Shown here piece by piece: positions 27,341 to 40,100 of a stretch of 64,000 bases of DNA (position 1 is the first letter of the stretch; each line of letters starts with the position of its first letter). Source of the DNA: Tomocerus qinae (taxonomy: Eukaryota > Arthropoda > Collembola > Entomobryomorpha > Tomoceridae); contig CM034547.1 of assembly GCA_020055645.1 (NCBI GenBank), positions 37,985,909 through 38,049,908 of the forward strand, given 5' to 3'. The notes under the pieces are model-generated. The model searched no databases. It had not been told where the DNA came from and saw only the letters and a program-made list of their open reading frames with translations. The translations under genes were made by a program, and so were the position numbers.

Positions 27341-28676
27341 TAAGGTATACTTAGGCATTTCGACTTGTGGAATTCTCTTTCCCAGCTTCTATTAAAATAA
27401 ATAACATGCCTCGCTTTTTGTGCGAAATGACCGTTTCCATCCAACTGCTATGCTATACCCTATTTAACTTGGGGACACAGCCTAATACTACGTATAAGGT
27501 ATTTCCTTTTCAACTACAAACTGACAAAAGTCATTGTCGTAGGTAGGCAAAAGCAAGACCGTTTTGAGAATCCAATGCTTGTAACATATTCCTCTTTCTC
27601 TTCTTACCCCTTCGAGTATTTGGAAGCTTACTGAGTTAGAGTAAGGTATGGGGTTGTAGTTGTATGGTTTCCCGATCTTCCCTCAGGTTAGAATTGCTTT
27701 TAACGGATTTTGATCCGAAATCCATGTGGTTACATTACATTACAAGGAAGGTACTATTGTATACTAGTAAACTGAAAGAAGATCCACTCTTTCCCACAGA
27801 CATAAAACAAACGGAATTCTGCCCTTATTCTCCTAATCTTCTGCAATATCTGTATATCTAACCTCTAAACAGAAGGTAGTATACAATCAGTACTACTATA
27901 GTAATCTATAGTGTAACTTTACAGAAACTCAATACCATGTCATCTACTGCCACTAACGTTATACACTTAAATACCGTTACTAACACAAAGGTAATCTACC
28001 TACTACATGTATTAGCTGAATGCAGCACATTTACAAAACCTACTTGCATAAATAGTAATTTTACTGTGTTGGACGGCAGAATAGCGATGTACTACAAATA
28101 CATTGGAAATTAAGTATGTATTACGTTGCAGGCACATGAAGTAGAAGATTATGTTGTGGATTATTAGCGGATCATTCAGCGATAGGTAGAACCTGAGTAT
28201 ATGTGTGACAGTAAGATTTTAATTTGATGCATCGGGTTTATGGATTTCAATGAATTACTGCTATTTACACAGAAGTATATTGCCTGATCCATATTTACAA
28301 TTGAATTTAATTGTGACTATAATCGAATCAGAATTTTCCTACTAGTAGTTTCATGTACAAGAGGAAAGCTACTTTATGGAGTGAGTAAGTTGTATGAAGA
28401 GTGTAACACTTTTTGAAATTAGAAATAGAAGGAGTGAGTGTGTCTGGTTCACGTCACTTAGGCATTCCAAAAATGTGTCTCGGGTGAAGTTGAGCCAGTG
28501 GACTACAATAGTACACATCTGCAATCCATAAAGACGTACATTCTATTGGTTTCCTTTTCCGTGTCCATTTGGAGTGAGTGTAGTGACTTGGGTTGAATAG
28601 TGAAGAGACTGTTAAGCTGTGACTGAGTGACTGAGAGTGAGCGAGAGCAAAGGAAGAGTCATTTTGTCTCCAGCCT

Positions 28677-28730
28677 CTCAAGGGTCTCGACGCGAGAAAT
28701 CTTTATTTCTCGGTTGGCTCGATCCCTGAG
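28677..28730. repeat. 54-nt imperfect hairpin in a GC-richer island
   Basis: Outer CTCA/TGAG, then GGG-TC with GA-T-CCC, then TCGAC with GTTGG (with wobbles), and an inner perfect CGAGAAAT/ATTTCTCG around a CTTT loop. That makes about 22 pairs in 54 nt. A purine-rich GAGTGAGT-type tract lies on the left and a pyrimidine-rich tract on the right. Confidence 0.5.
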
Positions 28731-29419
28731 AACGTGTGATTTATGATGATGTGATTCTATTCTCAACCCCCACCACTACCTACTTACATACATGGAAAAC
28801 AGAACACTCTCCGTCTTAAATCCTATAAAATTGTACACAAAGTCATGACATTTTACAGTATACTACTAGTAGATCAGAGTACATACATACCATACATACG
28901 CTGCGTAAGACACTGCAGTAATACTTAACTTACATTTCGGCAGACATGACAAAGTCCGTCTAGTGCATGCTGCACAGTCGAAGCAATTGTCTAAAAATGT
29001 AGTCTGAGATTCTGGATTGGCTAGCTAGTGCTAAGAAAGGCCATCACATAAAATCTTCTCCGACTACTTTTTATTTTCGCCGGGAATTTGTTTCTTATTT
29101 TACACACTCGTCAATACAATTGAAATGGCAGATACATATTATCACGTCTTCACGGCTAGAAATTCCCATATTAAACAGGAGTGATGTAAACACTCGCTTC
29201 TTCTGAGTGTATTATGCATTTCCAAGCTGAGAGCAAACAAAGGTCAGAAATATTTCTCATGTATTGAGGTGACACAGTTTTCTCCGTAAATAACCTTTAA
29301 CCCTACCTTTTTGTTTCACGTGCAGTCAGTCTCTAAATCAATGGAAGAAGTAGGCAGCACTACAACAGATACAAATTGAAAGTCGTCGGGTATCTTTAGC
29401 AAGAAGCAGACGCTGCATT

Positions 29420-29481
29420 AGCATTCTGTTGTGAGGGTGAAAGGTAAAAGTAAATTTTCTTTTACCTTTAAGGCGAATGCT
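29420..29481. repeat. 62-nt two-part hairpin
   Basis: AGCATTC (29420-29426) pairs with GAATGCT (29475-29481). Within it AAAGGTAAAAG (29440-29450) pairs exactly with CTTTTACCTTT (29459-29469) over an 8-nt loop. Two collinear stems make this one of the stronger stem-loops in the window. Confidence 0.5.
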
Positions 29482-30703
29482 ACTAACCTCCTTCCAGTTG
29501 GACGAGATGTTGTCTGCGCAGTACAAGGAAACGCAAAAAAGGCAAGAATCCATCGGCTATAATATCATTAACAATTCTGTCGAACGAAGTGGCGGAGCAT
29601 CTTCTTTCCAGTTGTACCATTCACTTCAGTTACACCAATTTTTCACCATTACGCTCCTTCCTTCGGTTTTGTAGACTCCCAAGATCTTTTTGTTGTTGCT
29701 CGGATACATTCTTCTTGACTGCTGGCTCTTAGGATCTAATCCAATGAGATTCACAACTACAACTGTAAATATACTTATGTACTCTTTTTATCCACCTTAA
29801 GACTTATACCTAAGAAAATAGCCACTTACTACCTACCTCTCCATTTATCTATCTATGCTTTCTCTCGCATTTCACATCATCTACTTTGCTACTATTACAA
29901 TACGTAACTTAAATTAAAGTTCATAATATGCTGGCTATTGTGAAATAAATTATCTGTACAACACACCACACATTTAATTATTCACGCTGTAAGTTTTTAG
30001 CTAGAGACTTTTAAGATGTAGATGCGTAGGAGTTTTGATTTGTGACTCGAAAAAAATGGTCTACCTAGGAGTAAATACCCATTCTAATATTCATAGTATT
30101 GGTGTTAATATTACCAGTCGATATCGGCGTAGTAAAATCGTGATTCAATCAATGTTTACTAATGTGTGCAAGTAGATGTACAAGGTTAGAAAATTAGTTA
30201 TCTATAAAGCACATCTAGTTGGTTTCACCTCACTAAAATTTGACAAGCACTAAAATCGCAAAAATAGGGCGAGCAATAGTTTATTATTTACAATAAGTTT
30301 GCCCTTTTAACCTTGATTCGGATTTATGTCCTGTAATACTACTTACTACTTATTGCAATATTGCCGACCTTAATTGAGTCTTATTTTTGTATCGTAAAGG
30401 ACAGATTTAAGTATTAGGTAGCTAAATATACTACGTGTAGATTGTGAGTCTCCCATATGAAAGGAGATATGGGGCAAATCGAACCGATAAGATATTGATA
30501 AGATCTGATCTGTAATAGGATCTGAGTTGGAGAGTTAATTTTATTTTTGATGTCAGAAAGGAATAGTTCTAGAGAAACATGAAAATCTATGACGATCGTC
30601 TGCCGTAAAACGGCATTCCCTACGTTTATATTGTTTTCGTATTTACTACTATCGACGTAGTAGGAAGGAACTGCTGTATCATAGTTCAGGGTCTACTGTG
30701 TTT

Positions 30704-30909
30704 ATGGCAAGGGATCGCTATCATGTAGAGAGAGAAAACAACTTGGACCAGGCAGAGTTGGATCTACAGCCAGATCAGAATAGATACGGAGCAAGCAGTA
30801 TGAATTGTATATTTACAACATTCTGCCCAACTACCTTCCGCGACTACACTTAAAAATATTGCAGACTCAGCCACTACAACGGAACTGCCACAAAACAAGT
30901 TTGGAGATG
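30704..30909 (+). CDS. Candidate gene start: two small in-frame exons (partial)
   Basis: Exon 1 (30704-30797) starts at ATG and codes for 31 residues, MARDRYHVERENNL..., strongly hydrophilic and rich in charged residues. A 5' site AGCA|GTATGA (phase 1) opens a 67-bp intron ending in ATATTGCAG. Exon 2 (30865-30909) continues in frame as NSATTTELPQNKFGD and ends at a 5' site GATG|GTAAAC, again phase 1. The intron length matches those of the ENT gene. The product would begin with a 46-residue cytosolic-type N-terminus; no family was recognised. No third exon was located in the following 2 kb, so either a long intron follows or the model is wrong. Confidence 0.35.
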
Positions 30910-33048
30910 GTAAACAATTTTATTTCTTCGTGTTTATAGCATTTCACTCTTTTATGGATCTAACATTTTGTCTTACTTCTGTTTTTATTCCCTTCAATTT
31001 TATTCAATTATTATGATTATCGAATAAAAATCCCACCTACTAACCCTCTGGTATAAAATGTTTCAATCTATAATAAGCAGCACAACAGTCTAGTAATAAT
31101 CCAATTTGTGTTAACCCTCATTTTGTCCATTATATTATTTTGGGATAGAAGACATTTCAAATGTGCGTAAGTATCTGTCAGCCGTGTCACTAGGCACACA
31201 AGATATATGGACCTTTGTGCACTAAAGAGACATTCAAAGATGGCTTGTGTCTGTCCACCTACATTCTATAGCATTGTGATTGTGTCCCAAGAAAGCCAAA
31301 ATACTCGAGATTTTGAGCAACATTACGCACGGGCATTACCCCGTCATTTCATGTGTAGTAGTAGTCTTTGAGAACGGACAGAACGGAGTTTACTTACAAA
31401 TACATGAATGCTGGGACGGTGTAGTAGCTCGAGCGTTTATTCTCCACTCAAGGAGTCCAAAATACATATTATGATGAAAATCAATGTCGCGTGTCGTTGA
31501 ATGGTGCTCGTTATGACATTTATTTCCTTTAATACAGGATTTGATGTTTTATGTCTGCTTCAATGTACATCTGAGTTGTGTGCGTAATGTTGACACTATA
31601 CTATAGGCTACCTACCTTAATATACCTCCAGTATGCTTCTCTAGAATAATGTATCCTAGCATTTATTTGATCACTTCTTTGGAATCCTTCATCTATCTAG
31701 TGTTCTAATGCTAAATAACTCTTGTAACTTCATGCATTCACGTAAACATCAATGCATAGTACAACACATTACATTCCCTAACTGCAGTTTGTATTATTGT
31801 ACCAAATACCTAACTCAATTACTGTGTACAACACCAAATGTAGAAACTACAGAAATATACTTTATTGTAATGCCTAAATCTATATGAATTACATACTGAG
31901 AATTCTCTTCACGGTTAGATTGCCGAATGTCTACTGGGTATGAATATGATTAATATGAATAAGGAGAAATGAAGTAAATGGAGCTTTTCAAAGTTTACTT
32001 ATATTCCATGCTTTTTGCATTGTGTTTGCGTTTTCTATGTGAAGAATGGATAGAGCTTAACATTCATTTAACTTCCCTTGTCTTCCCTTCTGCTCTCACA
32101 AGGCTATGACTTACAAATTATTTTAGTATTTTGTGCTAACGAGCTTTACAAACATTATGTTTGAATGTTTTACAAACATTCAATCTGAAAAGCCAAATGG
32201 TTTAGTTCGCGGTGCAAATTTGTGTGGGGATCATATGAAGGACTAGTAACTATTTTTAGTTGGAATTTTGGAATTCATACAGTCACATTAGAATGATTGA
32301 CAGACTATTAGAAGTCGTAACATTATTATATTCCATATTAAATAATACTGCGACTGCTGATTTTCTAACATTCTAAAAATTGGGAGAGTTATTTTTGGCA
32401 TGATTTTCTCAAAATTAGTTAGTAGTTTTACGAGTTATTAAATGACAGGTGGAGACAAAATGTGGCTTACCTGAGATAACGCAAGAGAAGATCAAACTAT
32501 AATTTATTCCAATTTCAAACGACAAGTATCTTTACTTCTACTTTGATACTAACTGCTAAATGCTTCAAAATATATCATATATCAAGACTATGTACGTACT
32601 AGTGAATATTAAATTGTTAATAGAATTGATAGACATTACTTTCAGCTCAAGTCTGTTCTGAACTTCTTATCAACTTCCATGTCAAATTGTCAATTCAGCA
32701 CTTAATAATCACTCAGGATATGCGTGTGCATACTTAGTGTGTTGCATGGAATTAATTCTAATGTTCATGAGAAGGTAATTGGTTTCCTTGAAGAGATAAT
32801 AAAATCAGAAACTTGCCGTCTATATTATTGTAGGAGAAGAGCTTTTCTATATGCAGATGTTTGTGCTACTATTGTTATACTAATAACTGATTATTACATT
32901 ATAATATAAATAATATAACGATAATATAGCCTACAGGAGCGAATTAACTGGAGTTAGGTTTAGTATTACTGTGTTGGTGTTAAGAAAGCCATGTATAGTA
33001 TGTATAAGTAGTAGTCTTCTGTGGCATGCAGCTTTTCTTACAATCACA
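30910..33048. other. AT-rich DNA, no supported feature
   Basis: Open frames here (for example 31280-31474 and 32724-32909) are short, lack splice context and resemble nothing known. If the exons at 30704-30909 are real, this would be part of their next intron. Confidence 0.4.
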
Positions 33049-33530
33049 TCAGTTTACTAGTACAAGTATTGTGAGTTGGGTTGTCCCTATACAGACTAGG
33101 ACAATGAGAATAGAAGGTAAGTTGTAGTAATAGATGTGTGAAAGGAAAGGTGTGCGTGCTTGAGACAAATTATTGAAAATTGGGAATAGTGCATTGTAGT
33201 AGTAGGCTATTACATATGCTTTTAGGGCTCTGTGGCCTGGTTCAGTCGATGTCTTCCGTCCGATGTGTCCTTTTATATTACACATTATCAACGCCTTATC
33301 GTTCAATTGCCCAATACTGTCTACTGCACAAGTAAACTAAGCCAGGAGGAGTACTGATAGATGCAATTGGTAAACTTACGCGTGCCATCTGCGTGGGCTG
33401 TTAGTTCCTGTCCCTGCTCAAGTGCATTTTCACCATGCACAACCCAAACCTGCAAATCAGTAGAAAACACGGGAAAGTTTTGACAGAAGATATGCATACA
33501 CATGACAAAATTCCATAAATCTGTTAACAT
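33049..33530 (-). CDS. Candidate two-exon gene for a small membrane or secreted protein of unknown family
   Basis: On the minus strand an ATG at 33530 opens exon 1 (33530-33380, 50 codons plus 1 nt). It starts with a hydrophobic leader (LWNFVMCMHIFCQNFPVFS) and then VWVVHGENALEQGQELTAHA. It ends at a consensus site ACGC|GTAAGT. A 56-bp intron with a good acceptor (TTTACTTGTGCAG) leads to exon 2 (33323-33049), which stays in frame for 90 codons to a TGA. The total is about 141 aa. The C-terminus is hydrophobic (ILIVLVCIGTTQLTILVLV), suggesting a membrane tail. Alternatively 33449-33380 is an internal exon with an acceptor CTGATTTGCAG at its 5' side. No homologue was recognised. A MITE lies about 120 bp upstream of the ATG. 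Confidence 0.38.
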
Positions 33531-33650
33531 AAAATGCTATTGATGCTATTTATTGCATTATGTGCAACGCAATATGTACTAACAACTAAAACCGCTACTA
33601 TTTCACAAGTGAAAAGTTTTACTTATTCATACCCAAGATAATGATTATTA

Positions 33651-33884
33651 TTGGGACTGGGATGAGGTAGCCTGATAGTCAGATGTAAACAATTGAAATT
33701 CAATTTTTTTTCATTTTGGTACAAAATTCGACAATTTTGTGCCAAAGAGAACCAGAGGGTGAGATGGGGACTGATAGGGCAGAGATAGGGATAGCCCTAC
33801 TGATTTCCATGGAAATGAAATAAGAAAAAAATTGAGTTGTAATTTTTTTGCTTTGACTATCAGGCTACCTGACGCCAGTCCGAA
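33651..33884. mobile_element. 234-bp MITE with TA target duplication
   Basis: The ends are imperfect inverted repeats of about 34 bp sharing GGACTGG and AGGTAGCCTGATAGTCA (left) with its complement (right), flanked by TA at 33649-33650 and 33885-33886. There is no coding capacity. TA duplication is typical of Tc1/mariner-type mobilisation, but the short ends do not prove the family. Several mismatches between the arms suggest it is older than the element at 3985. Confidence 0.7.
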
Positions 33885-34042
33885 TAATAGTCACTAAAGG
33901 TATCTTGATTCATACCTATTATATAGTTATATTTATGTATTTTTGTAAATCATCCACTAATATAAACACGGACAGATAAATCATCAATAAATGCTGCTGT
34001 TAATTTTGAACGATGCAAATGTCAACCTGTAGTTCATTGCTT

Positions 34043-34132
34043 TTGTAATATGAATTCTTTATGCGCTTGCGCATTCAAAGACATGGCACAGATAAATGTT
34101 ATTGTAATATGCACTATCAGCGCTTGCGCATT
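34043..34132. repeat. Old 59-bp tandem duplication around a GCGCTTGCGCAT core
   Basis: TTGTAATATG followed 8-10 bases later by GCGCTTGCGCATT occurs twice, starting at 34043 and 34102. The core ATGCGCTTGCGCAT (34061-34074) is a near-palindrome similar to the GC-palindrome bound by NRF1-type factors. A half-like ATGCGCAT occurs again near 34339. Regulatory function is inference only. Confidence 0.45.
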
Positions 34133-37100
34133 TTGCATTTTGGAGCACCCTTCGACACGTACATACATAGATAGAAATATATTAGACAGGTTTTATTGCT
34201 TTATCTATGACAGTCGTTATATAGAGTCTAGGATTTAGTTGGCTCTGCACCAACCAGATTTAAAAAGTTTTTGATGCCTGACATACTAACCGACATTAAA
34301 ACAGAGAATACAGACGTAGATATACCTAAGTATTTCAATGCGCATGTGTCTCTTTACGCTTATTCTACAGTCATGACATAATAGAATTTACAACATGCTT
34401 TACCATAATATTATGCATCGTTAATACGCATAGGCTTTTAATAATAATTTATTGTACATATATTTACTGAGGTAAAATATAAGTTTATATACCCATATAT
34501 TTCGAACTTATTATATAATATTCTCATGGCCTTAGTATGTTGAAGAACAAAGCTGCTGTGCTAAGTCCTTGATAATTAGCTGAACCATTTACCTTTTAGT
34601 AATCTCTTCACATTAAGGATTATAAATGTATTACTCTGAGGTACTACCCATATAAATTGGCAAAGTATTGTAAAAGGATTCAACAAATGGAAGTCATGAC
34701 GATAGGTTTGTAATTTGGAAAACAATGCAATTTCAACATGTGCTAGAGAATGGTACACTTTGTGTGTGTATTCTAGGCAATTCTTTTGATTTGATAAACC
34801 TTAATTCCACATCTTACTGAATAATGGTTATTCCCTTCCGTTGAGATAGCACTATGTATGCACGCCTATTCCTCCGCCATGCAGTTACATATACCTAAGT
34901 AGAAGGAATGAGAATTCATGCTTAAGATTTTGAGTCTGTATACAGAATCACATTGCTACAACTGTAATTTAGTGAAATGCAACTATACCAAAATAAGTAT
35001 GCCTTATAGTATTAATATATGTGAATTGCATATATATACTTAACGCTTTATAAATCTACATACTTAGTATATATTAGAGTCACTATAATGATAGAACATC
35101 ATATTATATGAAGAAATGTTATAAAAAGGTATGTAAATGCCTGTATGACATAAGTAGTACAAATACACAGTTAGATACATTCAACAATATTGGTTTAATG
35201 GTGTTCGCAATGCTATTCAGCTCTATGACACTCCCAATGCGATGGTACACAAAGACGAAATCCACATTTACGTGCATTGTTGGGAGACTGTCTGTACAAA
35301 GATGAGTATATAGTAGTAGTAGTAGGTAGAGACGTGGGTACACTTAGGTAGATTTGGGTTTCTCGGAACACCTTATCGCCTGCTTTCTCCATCCATAGAT
35401 ATTGTTCCCTCAGCGCGCGTGCTTTCCCTATGACATTATATGGTGGAATTACAGACTTTGCTCAAAGATTAACAAAGGATAATAATTTTGTGACAGAAAC
35501 AAAAGTCGTGCTTTACATTACCCAGGCTGAATGCACAACTTCAGTATAATGCCTATGTTGAGCAGACATTCATGTCAAGTAAGTCTCTGAACAACAACGG
35601 AACTCAACAGTCTGTAGGTAGGAGCCGAGCAGTCAAGTCAGACTCACAATAGAAAACAATAGAAGGCAATGAACATTGAAAATGTCTCCCCACGTGCACC
35701 TCACTCACCAAACCAAATCAACACAGCAATATGATGTCGCTCTCCTTTTATTTGAACAACCAGAGCCCACCACAACCCAAACCAAAGCTCACCAACATAG
35801 CGAAACATATCGTCTACAATAATTCTGATTTCAGAATTCAGAACTCAAAATGCCTTGCCTGCTCATTTAAGTCGTGTGTGTATGTGTGTACCTTATAATA
35901 ACTGAGTATACTCACTCACTACTCACCCACCACTAACTAAGCAATTTTCCTTCCTTTGCTTTCCTTTCATTTTGATACTTCAGGGTTGAGTGAGTGTGAG
36001 CTTTCACCCGCAAGCGAGTAAAATAGGAAAGCCTCCCACAATGATAAACATTAATGCTCCTTTTGCTTCCTCTCTCCTATACTCCTACTTAAGTGTCATA
36101 TACTTTACCCACTTGCTTTAAAGTGACCCACGTAAGCTCAGAATTTCTTACCTTTTGCTCCCGTTTCCTCATAATTACACGTTTTAGTGCTTTATTTTAT
36201 TGAATTAACCATTTCTCCATAATTCAGACATCGGAAATGAAACTGGCTACTCTGGTTTGTGGCCAACCGGCTACAAATTAAATGTGCACGAGGAAATGAC
36301 GTATCATTTTTTCTGAAACTTCCAACCAATATAAATGTATCGTTTCTTTAATATAAACAATCCTCTACTGCCGACTTTTCTCCTGCACTGTATACAATTT
36401 AAGCCTTTAACGTATTGTACTTCGGTAGTGAATTTAATGTACAACATTCCTAACGGGTTATATAGGCTTGATATTTTTATTGGTTGAAAGTTATGATGCT
36501 TGCATAAGATTTATTAAGGCTTGGGTCATCGGTTTAATTATAGCTTCTTTATTGTAATATTGTGAATTACAATTGAGTTTCTTAGTGCCTCAGTACTATA
36601 TTTAAACTTTTCCATGAAAGAATTTGCAATGTGTGTATGTCCGTAACAAGTTTTGATGTTGAGTTTGTAGTTGCAAGCATTCAATCAAGAACTGAAGAAT
36701 GGCAGGTGGTTGGACGTGGACTTTCCAAATATTAGCAACCTATCTACACAGCTATTTATGTTTAAGTAGGAAAAACGTCAGTGTGTGTGCATTCAATACG
36801 TTAGATTTGCATTTTAGTCGAGCGTGTTGTTAGCTTAAGGCAAACAAACGTGACCTAAGCACGAGCTTTCTGTTATAAAGAACCTTATCGTCAACAAATC
36901 TTTCCTATCTTGTGTCACTCAATTATTGCTTCCACTCTGCTGACTCCGTTTCGTTTGAACTGGATGTACCCATTGATGCTCTTTTTTCTCGTCGAATTTT
37001 CTTCATATCACGACGGTCAATTTGCGTGTTTTACCTTGTAATTGTGTAAATACTTAATAGTTAGCAGACACCACTGCTTACTTGACATACAGCAATGGAA

Positions 37101-40100
37101 CATTTTTGGTGGTGGTTTATATCATTAATATAAATGGTCTTAATCAAGTATTCTATATAGATTCTTCATTTTCTTGTGTATTTTTATGTGTAAAATATTT
37201 CGCTAGTAGGCTACGTACGAAAAACGTTTGTACTATCTTATATAGTTTGTTTAATTGTTCTTTGCAGTGGAATAAACTGTAAACGTATACGCACAGGTAG
37301 TAGTTATAGAGAGAGAGCTTTATATTGTTTCGGTTTTCCTATCCTTCGCTCTGTTTAACAGCATTAGCCTCTTTGTGTAGAGATAGGTTGTGACATTAAA
37401 GCTAGGCTTCTGGCTTCTGCATGAATTTTATATACGATTTGCGATGTGGCACTTAATTTACAAGTGCCAATCTCAAGTATCTGTAGTTTACTCAATGGGA
37501 GTTATCTTGCAAAATGTTTAAATAGATGTCAACCAGCCTTAATGCCCTGAATTATTTGTTTGCTCTCTTTGAATTTAATTTAATGCCAACGACAGGTAGA
37601 ATAGCATTTAAGCTGTGTGTGTATGTGTGCTCAATCTAAAAACAGGAAACGTAAATAGCTCTTATCTAGAGCGCTATCTATTCTGATGTATTTAGAGTTA
37701 GCTAGCGTGCAGCTAAAGAACGCATTACGCAATCACTAAACATACATTCCACTACAGTGACAATAATTTAAAACTCATCCATATGAAATTGATCCATTTT
37801 TTAGGGTAGGTTGTGGTAGGTAATTTTTCATCATACTTTATGTACGTAGTAGATTGTTAGTTGAGACATTTCCATCGAAAGTCATAAGTATATACAATTA
37901 TATAATTTTAAGTAGACAGCTATACTAGCATTTAAGTATAAGCAAGTTAAGCCAACGTTAAATATCCATTATGTTATTTTGGACATAAAATGTTTATTGG
38001 TCAAAGTATAAGAAGTTAAAAAAGCGTCGGTCCGAAAGATTTTACTGTGTAATTTGAGAATATTTTCTCCGTATCAAACAGAGGCATACGCTGTTTTATT
38101 TTTATTTGCGAAGAAAGCATCTGTGCAGTATTGAAAGGGTGCATTGCACCTGGCACTTTACCTGTCTGCATGTGTATGCTTTCAGAGAATAGAGTCAAGT
38201 GAAAAGGAGGAAGCGTATGCATTGCAGTAAGCGCGAGTAGACAGTAGTTTTCAAGTTTGGCTCAAGAGTTTAATGAATTTTTAATTGTCGCTGGGAAAGT
38301 GTGAAGGAGCATTAGAGAGGAGAAATAGGAATGCATAGTGGAGTGAAAGGGTGTGTTACACTATCAAACTAGTAATTGTATACTCCAACTAATACATATA
38401 ATATAGATGCTCAACTACGCCCCGAGTAAATATATTTGTATACAGCTGACTCTATAAGAAGTATATAGTGAGTAGGTAGGCACTAGATAAGACAGTGTAG
38501 TTTAGTGAAGTGAAACTGTTCTTTTCCTGCTCCCATTTTACAGCTTTCACACATATTCAAGTTGTTAAATTTAGTTTAGTTCCTTCTCCTTAGTTCTTGT
38601 TCGTGAGACTCGTTTTACTTCTGAATGAATGAATATGGAAAATAAGGAATGAAATGGAAGGGGAAGGAAACTGAAGGCAACTTTATAAATTCTTTGTTAC
38701 CCGGACTCCATGGTTAAAGCAGAAAGGAAAGCAAGAGACAACTTGTACAGAAACTACATAAGTAGCACTGGAAAGACGGCTTTGTACACACTCACTATAC
38801 ATAATACACATTATATTACTCAGGGTATGTACATACGTTAAGGCCGATTCCTCTCTATACATTTAACATTTAGCTACTCTACTACTACTTACAATAATAT
38901 TCTGCACCTACTCTGCTTATGCAGTACAATATATTATTATGGATCACAACTTATACATTTCTTTTTCTTGTCTATCCATTTTCATGCCTGTGTCGCTCAT
39001 TGTATTGTGAGTATGCTGATTGTCCCACGTAATCGTATGTAATGTATATAATGCTCCAGAGAAGTACACACCTCGTAGTCAACACCGACAATCAAAATAG
39101 TGAATAGTAGGGACTAGTAAATAGTGCTACTTAGCAATCATAAGGAAGGATATGTGTGGACGGTGGGTAATAGTTATTTTAGAGTGTAGTGGATGGTAGT
39201 TATACTCCAATCATGTGTGCATAACTGATGGTCCTTTGTGTATGCAAGTAAATACATGTTTGTGAATTCTTCTCTGCGAATTCTAGTTTTCATTTATGCT
39301 ATGATTCAGCTTAAGTTAAAATTCAGACTAAGCTAGTTATTTCCTCCAGTTTCTCCTATGTGCAACTCTTATATTATCATTTACTAAGCTAGGGAGTATG
39401 AAGAATATATGCATAGCCCATTTACATCACATGCATACAAATACAAGCTCGCATCACATCGCATCACTTTTAATAAGCAATCATATCGTCTTCTGGATAT
39501 CTACTTAAATAATTTATATTAAGTGTTATTACGTGTCACTAAATGAGAACTTGCGCTGCTTTGACATTAATGACATGACAGTCTCAAGGAAAAGACTAAC
39601 AATAAGTATTCTTACCAAGTCTACACATTTAAAGTCAACCTAATCAGAGAAAGTAGCTGATGATGAAACTAACGGCACTGAACAAAGTCACCGGAGGAAA
39701 TTACAGCTTACACTATTCATGACTTTTTGCTATTTCTCATGTGCACTTTATGTACCCTTCCTTGCTTTCGAGCCATACTTATGAGACATTGCCAGACTAA
39801 AATTCAAATTTCATTTAATGGCTCTGTTGTCTTATCTATTGGTTTCTTTAATCTTCATCAGTAGTGTACACTCGCACCAATGTCATTTTCAACTACCAAA
39901 TATTAACATTTAATGAGATTTGGATTAAATAGACTGACAATTTTTGTATCCAATTTGCAAAAATTAAACATGAAAAAGTATGTCATCCTATTTGGCAAAA
40001 ATCGTTATTTGCAGGACAAACTAAGTAGGTTTTTACGAATGAAAATTTTAGCCTCGTCCGATGTAAAATGAATCAATTTTTATTGTAGAATAAACAATGC

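Larger units (their letters stand above)
11907..30703. other. 18.8-kb gene-poor stretch with scattered GC-richer islands
   Basis: No conserved protein-coding exon was recognised on either strand. Plain AT-rich DNA alternates with islands of a few hundred bases (about 13.6-14.0, 15.5-15.9, 18.3-19.8, 20.4-20.8, 24.8-25.3, 27.2-27.7, 28.4-28.75 and 29.3-29.7 kb). These have purine/pyrimidine strand bias and several short stem-loops. The frame at 13633-13857 looks like a secretory leader (FPVAFLFLAVLPCVAEAQ) but has no ATG. The islands could be first exons, promoters or structured intronic RNA. Confidence 0.4.

Noticed and set aside
28132-28168. Possible 11-codon terminal exon (AHEVEDYVVDY) after TTACGTTGCAG
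   Set aside because: Too short to separate from chance and there is no upstream exon to join.
28721-28741. TCCCTGAG followed by GTGTGAT, similar to the lin-4/miR-125 start
   Set aside because: Only the seed-like part matches, the rest differs, it lies on the 3' arm and the hairpin loop is only four bases, so it does not fit a miRNA precursor of that family.
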